DNA of 10,030 nucleotides, taken from positions 1 to 10,030 of the forward strand of contig JACQAW010000335.1 in the NCBI GenBank assembly GCA_016194725.1, read 5' to 3'. Made by a program: the position numbers and the translations under genes. Below are positions 1 to 5,995 of the stretch, in pieces. Position 1 is the first letter of the stretch; every line of letters starts with the position of its first letter. The stretch comes from Deltaproteobacteria bacterium (GTDB taxonomy: Bacteria; Bdellovibrionota; UBA1018; UBA923). The notes beneath the pieces are model-generated. The model was not told where the DNA came from. It made no database searches and saw only the letters and a program-made list of their open reading frames with translations.

Positions 1-235
1 CCGTTTTTCAGGACGGACTTCAAGGTACTTGCCGTGATGACGGTTTATCCAATTTTAATTTTTATAGCCTGGCTGTTTCTGAGCCAGTCGATTGTGGGGA
101 TTTTCAAATGAAGGGCAAAAAAGCGCTGATGAAAATCCCCACAATCGACTGGCTCAGAAACAGCCAGGCTATAAAAATTAAAATTGGATAAACCGTCATC
201 ACGGCAAGTACCTTGAAGTCCGTCCTGAAAAACGG
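1..235. repeat. Perfect 106-bp inverted repeat with 23-base spacer at window edge
   Basis: Bases 1-106 are the exact reverse complement of 130-235 (pairs sum to 236, no mismatch), with spacer 107-129. Pairing stops at 107/129, where both bases are A. The right arm is coding sequence for the C-terminal membrane segment of the creatininase-family gene, so the left arm is an inverted copy of it. The arm reaches base 1, so it may extend beyond the window. A perfect repeat of this size ending at a sequence edge is typical of an assembly or amplification fold-back. A real cruciform-forming palindrome is possible but less likely. No transposase or target-site duplication is visible. Confidence 0.95.
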
Positions 236-973
236 GATGAAATAAAACTTCGATCGAAATTCCCGGTTCACGTTTTCACCGGACAGGAATTTTTCTACCA
301 GCGGCGTGGTGTCGTCGAGCAAAAGCTCCACGGCAGCCTGCCCGATTTCCACTCGAGCCAGGGCCGGGGTACCCAGATGGCCGAGGCCATCGCCTGCCTT
401 TTTACCGCTGTTTCGGCGCAGCTTCCATTTCAACCCCTCGCGCTCGCCGGCCGACAGCGCCTGGCCGTTTTTTTCCATTCGGTCCGCGATGCGCTCGATA
501 AGCTGGCCCTTCATGATGTCGTGCAGCAGCTTGGCCGACGCGCTGATTGCGCGAGTTCGGTAACGCCAGCGCAGCTTTTCAGCCACCTCTTCGAGTACTA
601 CCATGTGGCGTGGGCCACCGTGGGTTCCCAGCAGCACGATTTGCCGGAATCCGTCGCGGGCCAGCTGCTTGCAGCAGTCCATCAGCAACGCGCGCAGCGT
701 TGTCGGCCGAACCTCGACCGTTCCGGTAAAGGTGAGCGTGTCCGAGCCCGCGAAAAAGGTGGGAAACATGACAAAGTTCCAGTTGGGACGCGTGGCTTCG
801 AGCCTTTTTGCCAGCTGCGTGCTGAAAAATTCCGCGGTTATCGCGTCAGTTCCCAGCGGCAAATGCGGCCCATGTTGCACCAACGGCGCCACACAAAAGA
901 TAACAACCGTCTTGTCGCGCTCCAGGCCCGATAGTTCGATGTGCGTCAAGTTTTCGTATCTCAATATGGCCAT
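104..973 (-). CDS. Creatininase-family (creatinine amidohydrolase fold) protein with C-terminal membrane segment
   Basis: This 289-residue protein matches the creatininase/MftE-type metal amidohydrolase fold. It has QHGPHLPLGTD at residues 33-43, an FTGT motif near 82-85, the GF-x-x-I-V-L-L stretch before HGG at 118-120, and a GHLGTPALA-x-x-E-x-G block near 198-210. Family members usually cleave cyclic or linear amides with two metal ions. The glutamate that normally precedes QHGPH is Val32, the usual NGHGGN reads GTHGGP, and no HAGE-x-ETS-like motif is seen, so activity may be altered or lost. His34, Asp43 and His118 remain. Residues from about 252 form a hydrophobic segment, suggesting a membrane anchor. 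The ATG at 973 follows the upstream stop by 2 bases, so translation is probably coupled. The last roughly 40 residues come from the inverted-repeat region and the stop codon (104-106) lies in the left arm, so the C-terminus is unreliable. Confidence 0.8.
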   Translation of the reverse strand: MAILRYENLTHIELSGLERDKTVVIFCVAPLVQHGPHLPLGTDAITAEFFSTQLAKRLEATRPNWNFVMFPTFFAGSDTLTFTGTVEVRPTTLRALLMDCCKQLARDGFRQIVLLGTHGGPRHMVVLEEVAEKLRWRYRTRAISASAKLLHDIMKGQLIERIADRMEKNGQALSAGEREGLKWKLRRNSGKKAGDGLGHLGTPALARVEIGQAAVELLLDDTTPLVEKFLSGENVNREFRSKFYFIPFFRTDFKVLAVMTVYPILIFIAWLFLSQSIVGIFISAFLPFI

Positions 974-975
974 CG

Positions 976-1293
976 TTATCCCAACCTGATTGTCAGCAGC
1001 CCGTGCTTCAGCAGAATGGCGGTAAGCTCAGAGGTGGTCAGGCCTTTGACCTCGATCACCTTCTTGCGCCCGGTACTGCCTTGCTTGAGCTGCACCGCCG
1101 ACTTGGAAACGTCGAGAAACTTTGCGAAAAAACGAACGAGCTCCTCGTTGGCGGCCCCGTTAATTGGCAACCCGGCCACCTTTACTTTCAATGCTTCGCC
1201 GTGAACCCCTATAATTTCAGTTTTTCGGGCACGAGGCTGAACGAGCAATGAAATGCTCAGCACACTGCCCTGTTCGCGGCAAAATAAAACCAT
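976..1293 (-). CDS. DUF167 (YggU-type) small protein
   Basis: This protein of about 105 residues fits the DUF167/YggU family. It has an early beta strand with QPRA, followed by a V-x-G-x-x-x-x-G-A-A-N-E-x-L pattern (here LPINGAANEEL), F-F-A-K-F-L-D-V-S-K-S-x-V and a G-S-T-G-R-K-K-V-I-E-V strand. The biochemical role of the family is not established. The frame is open upstream to an ATG at 1353, but that would overlap yggS by 52 bases and add 20 residues not typical of the family. ATG 1293, 8 bases after the yggS stop and with AAAGGGG upstream, is preferred. YggU-type genes often sit near yggS; yggT, the usual gene between them, is absent here. Confidence 0.85.
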   Translation of the reverse strand: MVLFCREQGSVLSISLLVQPRARKTEIIGVHGEALKVKVAGLPINGAANEELVRFFAKFLDVSKSAVQLKQGSTGRKKVIEVKGLTTSELTAILLKHGLLTIRLG

Positions 1294-1301
1294 GGCTGAA
1301 C

Positions 1302-1991
1302 CTAACCCCTTTGAGGTCGCTCGCCAAACAGTTTTGCGCCAACCCGAACCCAATTCGCGCCCTCTTCGACAGCCACTTCAAAGTCGGAGCTCATGCCCAT
1401 GCTCAATAAAAGCGGATGCGTCTGCTCCACTTTTCGCGCCAAAGCCGACATGCGGCGAAACGCGGGGCGCATCATTTCAGGATCGCTCTTTGCCTCAGGA
1501 ATGCACATGAGGCCTTCAAGCTTTAACTTCGGCTCGGCGCGCACCGCCTGCACCAGAGCCTCGACCACAGCCGGCGGCACGCCCGCCTTTGAAGGCTCAT
1601 CGTCTATATTCACCTCGATAAATACCGGAAGGACGCGCTCGGCCCGCCGAGCCAGCTCGCGCAGAAGTTTTTCCGAATCCAGCGCATGAAAACAGTCAGC
1701 CTCGTTCACCACCTGCTTTGCCTTGTTGGTTTGCAGATGACCGATCAGGTGCCAACGAATGTCTTTGAGATGGGCAAGCAGCCGGCGTTTTTCGACGAGC
1801 TCCTGCACATAGTTTTCTCCGAAGTCGCGCAACCCCAGGGAGTAGCATTCCTCGATAAGGGCAATGGGTTGTATTTTACTCACCGCCAGAATACGAACGT
1901 CGCCCGGCTTGCGCGAAGCACGTGCGGCCGCGGCGTTCACCACGGCCTGAATTTCACTTAGTCGCCGCGCAATGCTCACGCAGGTCTCCAT
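1302..1991 (-). CDS. yggS: YggS-family pyridoxal 5'-phosphate homeostasis protein (PLPBP)
   Basis: This 229-residue protein has the whole set of YggS/PLPBP motifs: AVSK with the PLP-binding lysine at residue 39, FGENYVQE, WHLIGHLQTNK, HALDS, EVNIDDEPSKAG, GLMCIPE, LSMGMSSDFE and the closing VRVGAKLFGER. It is a single-domain, alanine-racemase-like TIM barrel that binds PLP and buffers cellular vitamin B6. It has no known catalytic activity and acts in the cytosol. The frame stays open to 2129, but the extra 46 residues overlap maf, are rich in Arg and Trp, and are unlike the family. ATG 1991 gives the usual family length and has GGAAGA six bases upstream. It overlaps the 3' end of maf by 38 bases, so the two are probably translationally coupled. 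Confidence 0.93.
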   Translation of the reverse strand: METCVSIARRLSEIQAVVNAAAARASRKPGDVRILAVSKIQPIALIEECYSLGLRDFGENYVQELVEKRRLLAHLKDIRWHLIGHLQTNKAKQVVNEADCFHALDSEKLLRELARRAERVLPVFIEVNIDDEPSKAGVPPAVVEALVQAVRAEPKLKLEGLMCIPEAKSDPEMMRPAFRRMSALARKVEQTHPLLLSMGMSSDFEVAVEEGANWVRVGAKLFGERPQRG

Positions 1992-2574
1992 CAAATATCT
2001 TCCGAAACGAGGCCAGAACTTGTGAAAGCGGCAGCCCCACCACATTCGCATAGGAACCGCTGACGCGTTCGATGAAAGACATGCCAATTCCCTGCGCGGC
2101 GTAAGCGCCGGCCTTGTCCATCGGCTCACCGGTCGAAACGTACCATTTCCAGAACTCCACGGGCATATCGGCGAACGTTACCTTCGTGCGGGCATGGCCG
2201 GCAGCCGCGCGCACCTTGCCACCCCGGGCTCCCGACCAGTAAAATGCCGTAACGACTTCGTGCGTGCGGCCCGACAGCCTGCGCAGCATGCGAACCGCAT
2301 CTTCGACGTCATTGGGTTTACCCAGCACGAGTTTTTCGTAGATGACCACGGTGTCGGCGGCCAGTACCGCCCAATCTCCTGACTCGGGGGTCTTGCGCGT
2401 TTTCGCGACGATGCACTCGGCTTTTTCGCGCGCAAGCCTGGACACGTACACGCTGGCAGGTTCACCCCGCAGGCGGCCTTCGTCGATATCGGGGCTGTGA
2501 ATTTTGAAAGACACTCCCAGGTCCCGCAGCATTTGCTGCCGGCGAGGCGAGGCCGATGCCAGAATAAGATCCAT
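1954..2574 (-). CDS. maf: Maf-family nucleoside triphosphate pyrophosphatase (dTTP/UTP type)
   Basis: This 206-residue protein is a Maf house-cleaning pyrophosphatase, which hydrolyses non-canonical or excess nucleoside triphosphates to the monophosphate and PPi. The motifs are an N-terminal ASASPRR (residues 6-12), AADTVV with the likely catalytic Asp74, LGKP, LSGRTHEVVTA, the DKAGAYAAQG block, and GSYANVVGLPL near the end. The DKAGAY-x-x-QG form fits the YhdE-like dTTP/UTP subgroup and not the YceF-like m7GTP subgroup; this assignment is by motif only. The ATG at 2574 lies 4 bases after the stop of the upstream ATPase gene and has no obvious Shine-Dalgarno, which suggests coupled translation. 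Its 3' end overlaps yggS by 38 bases. Confidence 0.93.
   Translation of the reverse strand: MDLILASASPRRQQMLRDLGVSFKIHSPDIDEGRLRGEPASVYVSRLAREKAECIVAKTRKTPESGDWAVLAADTVVIYEKLVLGKPNDVEDAVRMLRRLSGRTHEVVTAFYWSGARGGKVRAAAGHARTKVTFADMPVEFWKWYVSTGEPMDKAGAYAAQGIGMSFIERVSGSYANVVGLPLSQVLASFRKIFDGDLREHCAATK
1998..2003 (-). promoter_or_regulatory. Ribosome binding site supporting the yggS start
   Basis: On the minus strand GGAAGA sits six bases before ATG 1991, inside the 3' part of maf. It decides in favour of the 229-residue YggS over the longer open frame that begins at 2129. Confidence 0.55.
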
Positions 2575-2578
2575 ATCG

Positions 2579-3547
2579 CTATGTGAAATACATGAATGTG
2601 GACAAAAAGCGAAACTGATCTTTAAAGTCCCGGAAAGAATCCGTCTTCTTGAACAAAAGATTGACCTCGGTGCGCACGCCCTGCTCGCACGAGATAATCA
2701 TGCCACCGCAGTTGCGGTAAACATGCGCCAGGCCCAGACCGGCACCGGCCACCACGGTCTTCATCTCGTATTCCTTGTTTTCGTAAGAGCGCCCCAAGTG
2801 CTGGCTCAGGAGTTTTTTCTTGTCCACCGACCCGTGCAGGTCGGTTACCGAGATTCCCAGGGTTTTCATGTCGAATGCGATTTTCAGCTCGACCACGTTT
2901 TTCTCGTCCAGTTCCAGGGCGGTGCTGCGCGGAGTCTGCGCGTGCACGTGCTTGCCCAGCTCGTCCATGGGCGCGTCGAAAACCGCGTTCATGATCAGCT
3001 CGTCGGTGGCCGTGGCAATCACGGCGGCCACCCGCGACTTGAAGCCGATCTTGAGCACGTAGTTCTTGAGTGATTCGACTATGGGGCGCTTTTGCACCGA
3101 CTTGGTGATCTTGATGGTCTGGGTCTTTACTTCCTTGCTCAGGAACTTTTCCAGCGGCAAGGCACGCTCCGCACCAGACGACTCGAGAAGTCGGGCCATG
3201 ACGTAGATATTGTCCTGAGTATACGAGCGGTGGATGAAATGCCCGAAAATCTCGCTTTGCGCCAGATAAGGGGCATCGTGAAACGACTGCGAAGCGACGT
3301 AAAACAGGTTATTTGGGTTGAGCAACGCGCTGAACAGGCCCACTTTTTCGGACATCACTTTTTCAAATGCCTTGAACGCGTCCATCTGCGAGGACTCGAT
3401 GATCATGATCGTTGCCGGGTCTTTAAGCAGCACGGCCACGGCCTGTTCCGCGTTGGCGACCTGCACGCATGCCACGTTGGCCATCTTGGCAGCGGCTTCG
3501 AAAAACACCTTATCTTCGGGAACCGCAGAGAGCAGAACTATCTGCAA
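2579..3547 (-). CDS. Degenerate receiver domain fused to HATPase (anti-sigma-kinase-like) protein
   Basis: This 322-residue soluble protein has two parts. Residues 1 to about 122 resemble a response-regulator receiver: strand IVLLSAV, strand IMIIESS, and a last helix DNIYVMARLL. The expected phosphoacceptor position is Glu51 and the usual lysine before the last helix is not obvious, so it is probably a pseudo-receiver. Residues about 150-305 look like a GHKL ATPase: N-box ATDELIMNAV (Glu183, Asn187), a G1-like TDLHGSVD (Asp236, Gly239, unusual spacing) and G2 GAGLGLAH (268-275). No His-phosphotransfer segment is seen, so it resembles an RsbW-type serine kinase or anti-sigma factor more than a sensor kinase. 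The start is TTG 3547, backed by TGGAG seven bases upstream; the next ATG would cut off 21 residues of the first strand and helix. It lies 36 bases after the STAS gene and 4 before maf. Confidence 0.75.
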   Translation of the reverse strand: MQIVLLSAVPEDKVFFEAAAKMANVACVQVANAEQAVAVLLKDPATIMIIESSQMDAFKAFEKVMSEKVGLFSALLNPNNLFYVASQSFHDAPYLAQSEIFGHFIHRSYTQDNIYVMARLLESSGAERALPLEKFLSKEVKTQTIKITKSVQKRPIVESLKNYVLKIGFKSRVAAVIATATDELIMNAVFDAPMDELGKHVHAQTPRSTALELDEKNVVELKIAFDMKTLGISVTDLHGSVDKKKLLSQHLGRSYENKEYEMKTVVAGAGLGLAHVYRNCGGMIISCEQGVRTEVNLLFKKTDSFRDFKDQFRFLSTFMYFT

Positions 3548-3554
3548 GCTTCAA

Positions 3555-3559
3555 CTCCA
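3555..3559 (-). promoter_or_regulatory. Ribosome binding site supporting a TTG start
   Basis: TGGAG on the minus strand lies seven bases before TTG 3547. It supports use of the rare TTG codon as the start of the pseudo-receiver/ATPase gene. Confidence 0.6.
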
Positions 3560-3583
3560 CTTCTGGTCCACCTCTGGCCCGTT

Positions 3584-4054
3584 TCACTCCCGCTGCAGAA
3601 AGGCAAAATATTCCTCGGGAATATCGTCGAAACTCGCGATGCCGCCGCATTTCGCGCACTTCAAATCGGGAATCTGAAACTTGATCTTCTTTAAATCCAC
3701 GCAGCGAAACAGGCCCAGCAGCTCGGTGCCGCAGCTGGCGCAGCAGAACGGCACGTAAATCGACTCCACCGTGCCGCCACAGGTGAAGTTGGAGATGAGG
3801 TTGATCTGCTCCACGAGTGCCGTCGAGCACTCCATGAACCGCAGTTGCACCCCTTTGGCCACCACGCCTTGAAAGTACTTTATCCACGCCTTGACGCCGA
3901 CCGAGTTGATGCGTGGCACCTCTTTGAGCAGCAGATCCATTTTCGTGGACGACGGCGGGCCGAGCACAGTGCCAAAATCGATGTTCTCGTCAATGCTGCC
4001 GGTCAGCTTTACGAGTAAAATATCGCCCCTTTGCTCCTTCACGACGTGCAACAC
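3584..4054 (-). CDS. STAS-domain protein with C-terminal zinc-ribbon-like tail
   Basis: This 156-residue cytosolic protein begins with a STAS-like domain (residues about 1-100): DILLVKLTGSIDE, a strand MDLLLKEVPRINSVGVKAW, and LRFMECSTALVEQINLISNF. STAS anti-sigma-factor antagonists of the SpoIIAA/RsbV type are switched by phosphorylation of a serine at the position of Ser51 here (INSVGV), which is kept. Residues 104-140 add C-C-x-x-C (Cys104, 105, 108) and C-x-x-C (Cys133, 136), a likely zinc-ribbon or knuckle; Cys92 and Cys118 are extra. The start is GTG 4054, supported by GAGAGGA seven bases upstream. It is the first gene of the leftward series, followed 36 bases on by the HATPase gene, its likely partner. 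The zinc tail is not part of classical RsbV and its job is unknown. Confidence 0.8.
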   Translation of the reverse strand: MLHVVKEQRGDILLVKLTGSIDENIDFGTVLGPPSSTKMDLLLKEVPRINSVGVKAWIKYFQGVVAKGVQLRFMECSTALVEQINLISNFTCGGTVESIYVPFCCASCGTELLGLFRCVDLKKIKFQIPDLKCAKCGGIASFDDIPEEYFAFLQRE

Positions 4055-4108
4055 GGAAATTTCCTCTCGGTATCAAGCGGGTATAATAATGTATATACTA
4101 TCGGTTAT
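4055..4108. promoter_or_regulatory. Divergent promoter region between STAS operon and SpoIIE phosphatase gene
   Basis: This is the only divergent intergenic space in the window and is AT-rich at its right end. A perfect TATAAT (-10) lies at 4082-4087 on the plus strand; the -35 is poor (TTTCCT at 4060-4065, 16-base spacing). On the minus strand TATTAT (4088-4083) overlaps it, so the two promoters may compete. Two short perfect palindromes, GGAAATTTCC (4055-4064) and GTATATAC (4091-4098), could be operator half-structures or chance. No experimental support exists in the sequence itself. Confidence 0.5.
4062..4068 (-). promoter_or_regulatory. Strong ribosome binding site supporting a GTG start
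   Basis: GAGAGGA on the minus strand, seven bases before GTG 4054, is the clearest Shine-Dalgarno in the window. It fixes the start of the STAS gene. The bases between it and the GTG belong to the palindrome GGAAATTTCC (4055-4064). Confidence 0.75.
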
Positions 4109-5995
4109 ATGGACCAACAGCAATTCAAAATAGGAATGTCGGTATCGACCAAGCTGTTGATAACCATCAGTCTTTTGCTGGCAACCCCTATCTTCTTCAT
4201 CAACATTTCCGCAATCAGTCTTTTTCGCAACGACAAGAAAATTTACATCTACGATAGCCAGGCCACCACGGCGGTTCTGACCGGGCGTGAATTCGTCAGC
4301 TACCTGGACAGCGGGCTCAGCACGCTGAAGCTCGTGGTGGGCACCGCCGATCTTTCAGGCCCGCTGGCGCAGCAGACGAAGAACACCATCGATTTCTACC
4401 TGAACAACCAGCACGCGCTGATCGGGGTCGAGCTGTTCGGCCTGGACACCGCTACCAATACGTTCAACCGGGTACACCAGCAATTTTTGCCTAACGCGCT
4501 TGCCGCGATGGTGACCACACCGGAAAAAATTGCCATCGAGCCCGCTTCGGTGCTCGCAGCGATTCCAGAGCTCACCAAGCGGGGCTACTACTTTCGCAAT
4601 ATCAGCAAAGAAGGCCAGCCGGCCATGCTGTCGATCACCTTCGCCGATTTGACCCATCCGCCCGCCAAAGGCCCCGCGCCGATAGCGGTGGGCTACGTGA
4701 GCCTGCAGCACTTTTCGGCCGACTCCAGCTCGCTGAACCGCTTCACCGTCGCAGACCGCAGCGGGGCCATATTATTCCATTCCAATGAACGCATGCTGTT
4801 CAGCGACCAGAGCGTCGCGCAGGACTCGATTTTTCAGGAAGCCCTGATCAGCTCGGTCAGCGCCGGCGCCAAGGAATATCTTACTCCCAAAGGCGTGCGC
4901 ACTCTTGGAAGCTTTTACAAGCCTGGCCTCGAGCTCGTGGCGCTCAGCCAGATTGACTACGACGAGGCCATGCGCGCAACCTATACGCTCACCGAGAAGT
5001 TCATTGTCCTCGGGCTGGCCTCCCTGGGCATCATGATCATGTTGGGCCTGTTTTTCTCGCGCCGAGTCACGGCCCCCCTGAACCGCCTGTTCATGGCAAC
5101 CGCGCAGGTATCGTCGGGAAACTTTAAAATCAATTTGCCCATTTCAAGCCGCGACGAAATTGGGGCGCTGACCGCCTCGTTTGTCGCGATGTCGCATAAG
5201 ATTTCCGATCTGGTGCAAGGCACCGCCGACAAGGTGCGCGTGGACCAGGAGCTCGAGATCGTGAAAACAGTGCAGCAGAATCTATTTCCACCCGGAAAAA
5301 TCCAGAACGACCAGCTGCTGCTGGTGAACCATTATCAGTCCGCGGCCGAATGTGGCGGCGATTGGTTGGGCTATTTTCGCACGGTCCACCGCCACACGTT
5401 GATTGTCGCCGATGCCACCGGCCACGGTTTGCCGTCGGCGCTCATGACCGCATCGGCGCGTGGCTGCTTCAGCGTATTGGAAAAGCTTGTGACCGATAAC
5501 CGCTTCGAGCTCAACCCCAGCGACATGCTGGCCGTGGCCAACCGGGTCGTTTTCGATTCAGGCCAGGGCAAGATCATGATGACCGCCGCGGTTTTTGTCT
5601 TCGATTTCTCGACCCACATCGTTTCTTTTTCCAGCGCCGCACAAAACCCGCCCTGGCTCTTTCGCAGTGCCACCGACGGCCTGAAGCAGATGTCGCTCAT
5701 CGCTACCGGCCCGCGCCTTGGCGAAGCCCCTGAAATCGCCACGCCCTACGAAATCAAGCAGATGCCGTTCCAGAAAAACGACACGATCTTTTTTTACACG
5801 GACGGCCTGCTCGAAGGAAAAAACAAGGGTGGCGTGCAGTACGGCAAAAAGCAGGCTCGCAAGGTGATCGAAGAAGCCATTTCACTCGAGCCCGAGCCGC
5901 TGATCAACAGCATCATGGCCGACTTCATGACCCACAACGCCGGAAAGAAACTCGACGATGACGTTACGTTGGGGGTATTGAGGGTGCTCGCGTAA
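4109..5995 (+). CDS. Membrane sensor SpoIIE/PP2C-type serine phosphatase with HAMP domain (RsbU/RsbP-like)
   Basis: This 628-residue protein (from ATG 4109) has one membrane helix at about 14-38, a periplasmic domain of about 255 residues (double-Cache-like by size and position, not proven), a second helix at about 297-317, HAMP at about 318-370 (TAPLNRL, DEIGALTASF), a short coiled linker and a SpoIIE-type PP2C phosphatase domain at about 380-627. Metal-binding aspartates are present in GGDW (Asp418), ADATGHG (Asp435), FYTDG (Asp565) and DDDVTL (616-618). Such enzymes dephosphorylate STAS antagonists in partner switching, so the divergent STAS protein is the obvious candidate substrate (inference). 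The frame is open back to TTG 4031, but that lies within the STAS gene and upstream of the TATAAT. ATG 4109 lacks a Shine-Dalgarno, and ATG 4136 is an alternative start (619 residues). The stop overlaps the next start in TAATG. Confidence 0.93.
   Translation: MDQQQFKIGMSVSTKLLITISLLLATPIFFINISAISLFRNDKKIYIYDSQATTAVLTGREFVSYLDSGLSTLKLVVGTADLSGPLAQQTKNTIDFYLNNQHALIGVELFGLDTATNTFNRVHQQFLPNALAAMVTTPEKIAIEPASVLAAIPELTKRGYYFRNISKEGQPAMLSITFADLTHPPAKGPAPIAVGYVSLQHFSADSSSLNRFTVADRSGAILFHSNERMLFSDQSVAQDSIFQEALISSVSAGAKEYLTPKGVRTLGSFYKPGLELVALSQIDYDEAMRATYTLTEKFIVLGLASLGIMIMLGLFFSRRVTAPLNRLFMATAQVSSGNFKINLPISSRDEIGALTASFVAMSHKISDLVQGTADKVRVDQELEIVKTVQQNLFPPGKIQNDQLLLVNHYQSAAECGGDWLGYFRTVHRHTLIVADATGHGLPSALMTASARGCFSVLEKLVTDNRFELNPSDMLAVANRVVFDSGQGKIMMTAAVFVFDFSTHIVSFSSAAQNPPWLFRSATDGLKQMSLIATGPRLGEAPEIATPYEIKQMPFQKNDTIFFYTDGLLEGKNKGGVQYGKKQARKVIEEAISLEPEPLINSIMADFMTHNAGKKLDDDVTLGVLRVLA

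Noticed and set aside
377..934. Long plus-strand open frame opposite the creatininase-family gene
   Set aside because: Its translation shows no family motifs, while the minus strand encodes clear conserved blocks; it is an antisense shadow of GC-rich coding DNA.
1992..2129. N-terminal extension of YggS (46 residues)
   Set aside because: It overlaps the maf C-terminal region out of frame, is unlike the family, and ATG 1991 has a suitable ribosome site and gives the normal length.
2504..3694. Two long plus-strand open frames opposite the ATPase and STAS genes
   Set aside because: Low-complexity His/Arg/Val-rich translations with no recognisable domain; the opposite strand has N-box, G2-box and STAS motifs.
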